DNA from: an uncultured Vogesella sp.
Lineage (GTDB): Bacteria > Pseudomonadota > Gammaproteobacteria > Burkholderiales > Chromobacteriaceae
Assembly: GCA_946479405.1 (NCBI GenBank)
Contig: CAMLGD010000003.1
Location: forward strand, 1 to 39,050
Reading direction: 5' to 3'
Length of the DNA: 39,050 nt
Within the stretch, counting starts at the first letter, position 1. Each line of letters opens with the position of its first letter. Under the pieces are notes generated by a model. It ran no database searches and was not told where the DNA came from. It saw only the letters and a program-made list of their open reading frames with translations. The position numbers were made by a program, and so were the translations under genes. Shown piece by piece: positions 33,220-39,050 of the stretch.

Positions 33220-35034
33220 TTAGTGGAAGCGCGGCGCGCGCCAGACCTCTTTGCCGCCAACCATGGTCAGCAGCACGCGGGTATGGGCCAGCTGCGACAG
33301 CGGTGCGCGCATGAAGTTTTTGTCCAGCACGATCAGGTCGGCATACTTGCCCGGCTCGATGGAGCCGAGCTGGCGCTCCAGCCGCAGTTGATAGGCGGCG
33401 TTCATGGTAATGGCACGGATGACGTCGCTTCTGGACAGTAGCGGGTCAAGGTTGAGCCGGCCGCGGTATTCGGCGCCAAAGCCGGCCGGGTGCTGTGGGT
33501 CGCCGCTGCGGGTGACGCCGACGCGCAGATTGTAGAAATAGGCCATCGGGTCGACCGGCCAGTCGCTGCCGTAGGCGATGCGGGTATCGGCCTGGCGCAG
33601 GCTGCCTTCCGGCTCCATGTGGGCATAGCGTTGCTTGCCCAGCTGCTTTGCCACCGCCTCCACCGAGTACGGCGCGCGCTGCGCCCACTGGAACGACATC
33701 ACTGCGCTGGTGTTCAGCTGCTTGAAGCGGCGGTAATCCGCCGGGTCCACCAGCTCGGCGTGGGCAATCGCCGGGCGGAAGTCCTGCAGGCCCGGCTGGC
33801 TGCGGGTGTAGGCCACCGCGTCCAGCGCCTGGCGCACGGTGGCGTCGCCGATGGCATGCATGTGCACGTCCAGTCCCTGGCGTGCCGCCTGCAGCACCAC
33901 GTCGTTGACCTGCTGCTGGCTGAAGTAACCCTCGCCCAGATGCTGGCCCGGCAGCCACTCGGCATGCTTGTCCTTGGCCGGTTCTACCCGGTACGGCGCC
34001 AGCAGGCGGGCGGTTTGCGCCGGCGCCTGCAGCACGCCATCCATCCACAGTTTGACGTTGCTGACGCGGATGCCGGGCTGGCTGCCGGCATCGGCATTGT
34101 ATTTGGCGGCGATGGCCTTGATGCCGGCGATGGCGTCGGCCGGCTTGTTGGCCTCGTCCGGGGTGACCTTGATCGCAAACAGCGCCCGCGCGGTCAGCGC
34201 GCCTTGCTGTTGCAGCGTGGAGAACACCTGCACTTCCCGCTCGTCGCTCAGCGCCGACAGAAAGGTGGTGACGCCGGCTTCGCCGAATTTGCCCAGCGCC
34301 AGGCGGGCAAAGTGCAGCTGCTCGCTGTCGCTGGCTTGCGGCTTGCTGTTGTCGCTGAGCAGCACCGCACCATCCTCGATCATGCCGCTTGGCTCACCGT
34401 TGGCCGCACGGCCGATCACGCCGCCCGGCGGGTTGGCGGTTTGTGCCGTGATGCCGGAAGCCTGCAGTGCTTTGCTGTTGTTGAGGCGGGAGTGGTTGTC
34501 GATGGAGGTAACGATGATTGGGCGGCTCTGGCTGAGTGCATCCAGATCGGCCTTTACCGGGTCGCGGTCCAGCTTGACGGTGGCCTGCCGGTCCCAGTTG
34601 ACCACTTCCAGCCAGGTGCTGTCCGGCGTGTTGGCCTTCTCGGCCAGGCAGCTGCGCACCTTGTCCTGCAGCTGGGCCACCGTGACCGGCTTGTAGTCCA
34701 GGTTGCACTTGGTCATGCCTTCGCCGCCGGTCAGCGGGTGGACGTGGCCGTCCACCAGGCCGGGCATCAGCATCTTGCCGTGCAGGTTGATCTGCCGGGT
34801 GCGCGGCCCGATGTAGCGGGCCAGGTCACGGTTGGTGCCGACAAAGATAATGCGGCCATCCTTGACCGCCACGGCCTGCCGCACCGTGTCGTGGTGATCG
34901 ACGGTGTAGACGTAGCCATTCTTGAATACCGTGTCGGCGCTTGGCGTGGCGGCGGACGCCTGCGCGGCCAGCAGGCTGGCGACCGCCAGTGCCAGCGGGC
35001 GCAGCTGCTGGCGGGCAAACAGGGGGTGCGACAT
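33220..35034 (-). CDS. Periplasmic YtcJ-like metal-dependent amidohydrolase
   Basis: A 604-residue amidohydrolase (Amidohydro_3/YtcJ family). A Sec signal peptide ends near AAQASA|AT (residue 28), so it should act in the periplasm. The metal-binding HxH is His97/His99 in GLVDGHVHPL; later signatures are MHAIGDATVRQALD, AIAHAELVDPADYRR, IAYGSDWPVDPM and the C-terminal GSIEPGKYADLIVLD. Members hydrolyse amides or cyclic ureas, mostly of unknown natural substrate. AGGAGGAG about 5 nt upstream supports the ATG. The AraC gene lies upstream in the same orientation, 143 bp away. Confidence 0.9.
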   Translation of the reverse strand: MSHPLFARQQLRPLALAVASLLAAQASAATPSADTVFKNGYVYTVDHHDTVRQAVAVKDGRIIFVGTNRDLARYIGPRTRQINLHGKMLMPGLVDGHVHPLTGGEGMTKCNLDYKPVTVAQLQDKVRSCLAEKANTPDSTWLEVVNWDRQATVKLDRDPVKADLDALSQSRPIIVTSIDNHSRLNNSKALQASGITAQTANPPGGVIGRAANGEPSGMIEDGAVLLSDNSKPQASDSEQLHFARLALGKFGEAGVTTFLSALSDEREVQVFSTLQQQGALTARALFAIKVTPDEANKPADAIAGIKAIAAKYNADAGSQPGIRVSNVKLWMDGVLQAPAQTARLLAPYRVEPAKDKHAEWLPGQHLGEGYFSQQQVNDVVLQAARQGLDVHMHAIGDATVRQALDAVAYTRSQPGLQDFRPAIAHAELVDPADYRRFKQLNTSAVMSFQWAQRAPYSVEAVAKQLGKQRYAHMEPEGSLRQADTRIAYGSDWPVDPMAYFYNLRVGVTRSGDPQHPAGFGAEYRGRLNLDPLLSRSDVIRAITMNAAYQLRLERQLGSIEPGKYADLIVLDKNFMRAPLSQLAHTRVLLTMVGGKEVWRAPRFH

Positions 35035-35177
35035 GTTCTCCTCCTCTTTCTTATGAGTTGCCTTGCCGCGCCGGCTGGTGCGGCAGGAGTGTCAACTATA
35101 TGAAACCAGAGGTCGCGGCCCGGTATCTCCACGCCTGGATTGTGTAGCTGCAGGCACGGCCTGGGCGGTGGCGAGCG

Positions 35178-36278
35178 TCAGCTGTTGGCTTCGCGCGCAA
35201 ACTGGCGCGGCGTTTTGCCGGTGTAGCGTTTGAAGGCGCGGAAGAAGCTCACTCGCTCGCCATAGCCAAGATGCGCGGCGATCTGTTCGATGCTCAGGAC
35301 GCCTTGCTGCAGTTCGGCGCAGGCGTAGGCCATGCGCACCTGTTCCAGTAGCGCGGAAAAACTGGTTTGCTCGTCGCGCAGATGGGCCTGCAGGGTGCTG
35401 GGCGCCAGGTGCAGCTCCAGTGCCGCCTGCTGCAGCGTGGGGGTGCTGCAGAGAATGGCGCCTTCCAGCCAGTGCTGCAGCCGCGTTCTGGTGGATGACT
35501 CGTGGCGGCAGGCGGCAAGCTGCTTTTCGCAGGCGCGCAGCACCGCCGCCTGGGTGTCGGCATCGTAAGACAGCAGCGGGGTATCGACCCAGGCCAGCGG
35601 CAGGGTGAGCAGGTTGCGCGCAGCGGCGAAATGGATCTTGCCGGGAAAGTAACGGTACATCTCGTCGGCGTAGCCGGGCTCCGGGTAGACGAAGCTCAGC
35701 TCGGCCTGCTGCATCTCGGTGATGTACGGCAACAGGTCGGCGATGCCGGACCACAGCGAAAACATCCAGTCTTCGATCAGGCAGCGGTGCTCGATGGCGG
35801 CCTGGTCCGGAAACTGCAGCACCAGCCGTTGTGGGGTGTAGTGGACGTTGAGCCCGGTGTAGCCGGCCAGCGTCTGGTAACGGCGCGCGGTGCTGAATAG
35901 CTCGCGCAGGTTCTTGCTGCTGTGCAGCGCATAGCCGAATGTGCCCAGGTCGGTCAGCTTGCTCATCGCCCCCATGCGCACGCCCAGCGCCGGCAACGGC
36001 AGCTCGTGTACCAGCAGGGTCATGAGCTGCGAAAAGTGGCGGGTTTCGAACGCCGGCGTGCCGTCGGCGGTGGTCGCGGGCGCCGGGCTCAGGCGCGCCA
36101 GAAACGCGGCGCGGTCGACGGCGACCCGGCTGCCGGCAAGCTGCAACAGCAGCTCGACCCAGCGCGCCACGGTATCGGGCGCCGGCAGCTTGATCGGCGG
36201 CCGCTTATGGTCCAACCCCTGGATGAATTCGTACTGGACGGGGCGGGCGGGGCTCTGGTCGGGTGTCTTCGGCGGCAT
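35178..36278 (-). CDS. AraC-family regulator with PF12625-like N-terminal domain
   Basis: A 366-residue regulator. The N-terminal domain (about 75-260: MGAMSKLTDLGTFGYALHSS, YTGLNVHYTPQRLVLQF) resembles the 'arabinose-binding' domain of the OruR/ArgR-like AraC subclass. The C-terminal double helix-turn-helix (about 275-366) contains LSIEQIAAHLGYGERVSFFR and FKRYTGKTPRQFARE. ATG 36278 is the first start after the frame loses sensible sequence, but its ribosome-binding site is poor, so the true start may be further in. It may control the amidohydrolase gene downstream. Confidence 0.85.
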   Translation of the reverse strand: MPPKTPDQSPARPVQYEFIQGLDHKRPPIKLPAPDTVARWVELLLQLAGSRVAVDRAAFLARLSPAPATTADGTPAFETRHFSQLMTLLVHELPLPALGVRMGAMSKLTDLGTFGYALHSSKNLRELFSTARRYQTLAGYTGLNVHYTPQRLVLQFPDQAAIEHRCLIEDWMFSLWSGIADLLPYITEMQQAELSFVYPEPGYADEMYRYFPGKIHFAAARNLLTLPLAWVDTPLLSYDADTQAAVLRACEKQLAACRHESSTRTRLQHWLEGAILCSTPTLQQAALELHLAPSTLQAHLRDEQTSFSALLEQVRMAYACAELQQGVLSIEQIAAHLGYGERVSFFRAFKRYTGKTPRQFAREANS

Positions 36279-36305
36279 AGAGTGGTAATGGCTGCCTGGC
36301 GGCGT

Positions 36306-36317
36306 TGCGGCCAACCT
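36306..36317 (-). repeat. Dodecamer repeat, copy 8 (intergenic)
   Basis: Exact reverse complement TGCGGCCAACCT, 28 nt upstream of the AraC start codon; the extended form is CAAGGTTGGCCGCAA. Confidence 0.65.
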
Positions 36318-36450
36318 TGGTCGGCGGGTCAGGATCGGGGCGGGCGGCGCCTGCCGGCACAGGCTACCAACAAGCAGCAGCGGCAACAACGCGCCCGGGT
36401 CGATAGCTTGGTCGCCGGTGTCTGCGATGCGTGCTGCCGCGCCGGCAGGA

Positions 36451-37362
36451 TCAACCCGCCGGCAGCGCGGCGCCCAGCAGCTGCAGACAGCCGGCACGCA
36501 GCGCCTCGGCCTTGCGGGTGAGCTTCAGCTCCTGCGGCCAGGCCAGCACGATGGGCAGCCTTGGCACATCGTCGGCAATTTCCAGGTAGGCCAGCTTGCC
36601 GCCGTCGTAGCTCACGTCCACCTTTGGCTGCAGATTCAGCAGCGCGTAGCCGAAGTGCGCCGCCACCAGCCCGCGCACCAGTTCGAAGTTAATGGTGCGG
36701 TGGCGCACGCGTGGCTCCAGCCCCAGCTGGCGGAACAGCCCCAGGAAGTATTCGCGGCTGTGCGGCCGGTCCAGCAGCACCAGCGGCTCATCGGCCAGCT
36801 CGGCCAGCGACACGCTGCCGCGCGTTGCCAGCGGATGATCTGCCGCCACCAGCACATAGGGGCGAGCGCCGGACAGCGGCAGTTTGTGCAGCGTGTCCGG
36901 TAGCCCCAGGTCGTACAGCAGCGCGAGCTCGATCTGGCCGCTCAGCAGCGCGTTCTGCAATTGCTGGGTGTCGCCTTCCAGCAGGTTGACCTCCAGCTCC
37001 GGGTAGCTGTCGCGCAGCGCGCTCAGTAGTCGCGGCAGCAGGATTGGCGCGATGGTGGTGAAGCAGCCCAGTGTCACCGTGCCGCGCAGCGACTGGCTGA
37101 TCTCCTGTGCCTGCTGCATCAGGTCGTCGGCGTGGTGCAGCAGGTTGCGCGCGGCGGCGATGAAGCTCTGCCCGGCCGGTGTCAGCGATACCCCGCGCGC
37201 GTGGTGGCGCACGAAGAACTGCAGGCCAAAGACTTCCTCCAGCTGGGCGATGGCGTTGGAGACACCGGGTTGCGAGGTATACAGCGCGTTGGCGGCGGCG
37301 GTAACGCTGCCGTGATCGGCCACCGCCACCAGATAGGCCAGTTGCCTGAGGGTGTATTGCAT
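36451..37362 (-). CDS. LysR-family regulator
   Basis: A 303-residue regulator with N-terminal helix-turn-helix (YLVAVADHGSVTAAANALYT, SQPGVSNAIAQLEEVFG, residues about 8-45) and a LysR effector domain (RGTVTLGCFTTIAPILLPRL; LPLSGARPYVLVAADHPLA). It is divergent from the flavin monooxygenase gene at 37462, which it probably controls. ATG 37362 starts the usual MQYTLRQLAYLVAVAD; the ribosome-binding site is weak. Confidence 0.92.
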   Translation of the reverse strand: MQYTLRQLAYLVAVADHGSVTAAANALYTSQPGVSNAIAQLEEVFGLQFFVRHHARGVSLTPAGQSFIAAARNLLHHADDLMQQAQEISQSLRGTVTLGCFTTIAPILLPRLLSALRDSYPELEVNLLEGDTQQLQNALLSGQIELALLYDLGLPDTLHKLPLSGARPYVLVAADHPLATRGSVSLAELADEPLVLLDRPHSREYFLGLFRQLGLEPRVRHRTINFELVRGLVAAHFGYALLNLQPKVDVSYDGGKLAYLEIADDVPRLPIVLAWPQELKLTRKAEALRAGCLQLLGAALPAG

Positions 37363-37381
37363 AATTTCAGATTATCCAATG

Positions 37382-37403
37382 CAGAAGATATATATATTTT
37401 CTG
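37382..37403. promoter_or_regulatory. Near-perfect 22-bp palindrome in the LysR/monooxygenase divergent promoter
   Basis: CAGAA at the left and TTCTG at the right flank an AT-alternating core; the whole 22 bp equals its reverse complement except at one symmetric pair. It lies 20 nt upstream of the LysR start and about 60 nt before the monooxygenase start. It is a likely operator for the LysR protein, and the TATATA core may overlap a -10 box. Confidence 0.5.
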
Positions 37404-37461
37404 TATTTAGCGTGGCTTCGTAGACTGCCGTTGTCAACCCGCTCAACAGGAGAGAGTAGCG

Positions 37462-38751
37462 ATGGCAACTGAAAAGACAGACACGCTGGTGATCGGCGCC
37501 GGCCAGGCCGGAGTCGCCATGAGCGAACACCTGAGCAAGCTCGATGTACCGCATATCGTGCTGGAGCGCGACCGCATTGCCGAGCGCTGGCGCAGCGGGC
37601 GTTGGGATTCGCTGGTGTGCAACGGCCCGGCCTGGCATGACCGCTTCCCCGGTCTGGCGTTCGATGCCGACCCGGATGCCTTCGTGGGCAAAGAGCAGGT
37701 GGCGGCCTATTTCGAAGCCTATGCCAAAAAATTCAATGCGCCGATCCGCACCGGGGTGGAAGTCACCAAAGTCACCCGTAACGTTGGCCGCGCCGGTTTT
37801 ACCGTGGAAACCTCGGCCGGGGTGATCGAGGCCAACCGCGTGGTGGCCGCCACCGGGCCGTTCCAGAAACCGATCATTCCACCGGTAGCGCCACAGGACG
37901 AACGTCTGCTGCAGATCCACTCCGCCGCCTACCGCAACCCGGCGCAGCTGCCGGCCGGCGCGGTGCTGGTGGTGGGCGCCGGTTCGTCCGGGGTGCAGAT
38001 CGCCGACGAACTGCAGCGTGCCGGCAAGCAGGTGTACCTATCGGTGGGGGCGCATGATCGCCCGCCACGCGCCTACCGTGGCCGTGACTTCTGCTGGTGG
38101 CTGGGCGTGTTGGGCGAGTGGGACGCAGCGGCGATGAAGCCGGGCACCGAGCACGTCACCATTGCGGTCAGCGGCGCGCGTGGCGGCCACACCGTGGACT
38201 TCCGCCGCCTGGCGCAGCAGGGCATCACCCTGGTGGGCATGACCAAGGCCTTCGACAACGGCGTGGCGACTTTCCAGCCCGACCTTGCGGCCAACGTGGC
38301 GCGCGGCGATGCCAACTACCTGGCGCTGCTGGATGCCGCCGATGCCTACATCGCCCGCAACGGGCTGGACTTGCCGCCAGAGCCGGAAGCGCGGCGCATG
38401 CTGCCGGACCCGGCCTGTATTACCGACCCGCTACTGTCGCTGGACCTGGCCGCCGCCGGGGTGAACAGCATCGTCTGGGCTACCGGCTTTGCCGTGGACT
38501 ACAGCTGGCTGCAGGTGGATGGCTTCGACGACAAGGGCAAGCCCAGGCATCAGCGCGGGGTATCCAGCGAGCCCGGCATCTACTTCCTGGGCCTGCCGTG
38601 GCAGTCGCGCCGGGGCTCCAGCTTCATCTGGGGCGTGTGGCACGACGCCAAGCACGTAGCCGATCACATCGCCACCCAGCGCAAATACGCCGCCTACCGC
38701 GATGCCGGTCAGCGCGCACAAGCCGCAGCGGCTGAGCCGGTGGAAGCCTGA
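37462..38751 (+). CDS. Flavin-containing monooxygenase (FAD/NAD(P)H, CzcO-like)
   Basis: A 429-residue flavoprotein. The FAD Rossmann motif is GAGQAG (12-17) in VIGAGQAGVAM, and the second nucleotide motif is GAGSSG (172-177) in VLVVGAGSSGVQIADEL. ATGF at about residue 341 (WATGFAVDY) is the conserved monooxygenase element, and GPAWHDRFPGL replaces the usual substrate-side block. It should oxygenate an N-, S- or carbonyl-containing substrate using NADPH and O2. AGGAGAGAG about 8 nt upstream supports the ATG. The RidA gene follows after 62 bp in the same direction, suggesting that the product is a reactive imine or enamine (inference). Confidence 0.87.
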   Translation: MATEKTDTLVIGAGQAGVAMSEHLSKLDVPHIVLERDRIAERWRSGRWDSLVCNGPAWHDRFPGLAFDADPDAFVGKEQVAAYFEAYAKKFNAPIRTGVEVTKVTRNVGRAGFTVETSAGVIEANRVVAATGPFQKPIIPPVAPQDERLLQIHSAAYRNPAQLPAGAVLVVGAGSSGVQIADELQRAGKQVYLSVGAHDRPPRAYRGRDFCWWLGVLGEWDAAAMKPGTEHVTIAVSGARGGHTVDFRRLAQQGITLVGMTKAFDNGVATFQPDLAANVARGDANYLALLDAADAYIARNGLDLPPEPEARRMLPDPACITDPLLSLDLAAAGVNSIVWATGFAVDYSWLQVDGFDDKGKPRHQRGVSSEPGIYFLGLPWQSRRGSSFIWGVWHDAKHVADHIATQRKYAAYRDAGQRAQAAAAEPVEA

Positions 38752-38813
38752 ACAACAACACCGGGTCGCCACGTCGGCCCGGAACCTGCACACACAAACA
38801 CAAGGTGACAACC

Positions 38814-39050
38814 ATGGTTCACAAGCGTATCCGCCCGTTCAATACCAAAGAAACCTATCCGGAACAGAACCTCAACAACGATCTGTGCCAGGCGGTGGTG
38901 GCCGGCAATATGGTGTTCCTGCGCGGCCAGATCGGCCAGGACCTGGACACCCGCGAATCGGTGGGCATCGGCGACGTGACCGCGCAGGCGGAACAGGCGA
39001 TGGCCAACGTCAAGATGCTGCTGGAAGAGTCCGGCAGCTGCCTGGACGAC
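38814..39050 (+). CDS. RidA/YjgF family protein, N-terminal part
   Basis: The first 79 codons of a gene cut by the right edge. RidA features are present: VVAGNMVFLRGQIGQD and the helix DVTAQAEQAMANVKMLLEESG. The catalytic arginine region near the C-terminus lies outside the window. RidA-type enzymes hydrolyse reactive enamines/imines; members in catabolic operons act on specific pathway intermediates. The ribosome-binding site AAGGTGA precedes ATG 38814. It probably forms an operon with the flavin monooxygenase. Confidence 0.9.
   Translation, partial: MVHKRIRPFNTKETYPEQNLNNDLCQAVVAGNMVFLRGQIGQDLDTRESVGIGDVTAQAEQAMANVKMLLEESGSCLDD

Noticed and set aside
1..39050. CRISPR arrays, insertion sequences, prophage genes, tRNA or rRNA
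   Set aside because: I saw no regularly spaced repeats, transposase motifs, phage structural genes or tRNA-like cloverleaf sequences anywhere in the window.

Overview
The window looks like a GC-rich betaproteobacterial chromosome. I think Neisseriales/Chromobacteriaceae (Vogesella/Aquitalea/Chromobacterium-like) is most likely, judged from gene content and codon style; no rRNA or other marker gene is present to prove it. No tRNA, rRNA, CRISPR array, insertion sequence or phage gene was seen.

Layout. (1) 1-2579: the tail of a probable membrane dipeptidase, an orphan glycine betaine/choline-type ABC binding protein, and a convergent PAS-GAF-GGDEF diguanylate cyclase. (2) 3174-12333: a tightly overlapping 11-gene operon for a type II secretion/type IV pilus hybrid: GspG, GspF and GspE, then PilM-, PilN-, PilO- and PilP-like inner-membrane proteins, a lipoprotein secretin with TPR-like repeats, and three more pseudopilins. 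The order matches what RAST/SEED calls 'predicted secretion system X' (from memory). (3) 13104-25563: a block of exported proteins. It holds two paralogous M6/M11-type zinc metalloproteases with different C-terminal domains, a beta-helix protein, two related cysteine-containing proteins (one with DUF11-like repeats), and the periplasmic disulfide isomerase DsbC. Each is a single transcription unit with strong terminators; the two proteases sit behind long AT-rich leaders. (4) 25903-28954: a minus-strand operon gspA-gspB-lytic transglycosylase, whose products typically open peptidoglycan for secretin assembly. (5) 29165-39050: small-molecule catabolism and transport: LysR, a C45-family acyltransferase/hydrolase, an MHS-family symporter, a periplasmic YtcJ-like amidohydrolase, AraC and LysR regulators, a flavin monooxygenase, and the start of a RidA-family gene.

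Interpretation. The genes from 3.2 to 29 kb read as one secretion island: an envelope-spanning machine, its peptidoglycan-remodelling helpers, a disulfide-folding factor and probable cargo, with the cargo lying between the two machine operons. That the exported proteins are its cargo is inference from position, signal peptides and cysteine content.

Non-coding structure. An exact dodecamer, AGGTTGGCCGCA, occurs eight times, four of them in intergenic DNA, like an uptake-sequence-type repeat. A near-identical 23/24-nt hairpin element lies just upstream of the ribosome-binding sites of the two related exported-protein genes (19722 and 25563, minus strand). The second of these leaders also carries a 22-codon open frame with an excellent ribosome-binding site.
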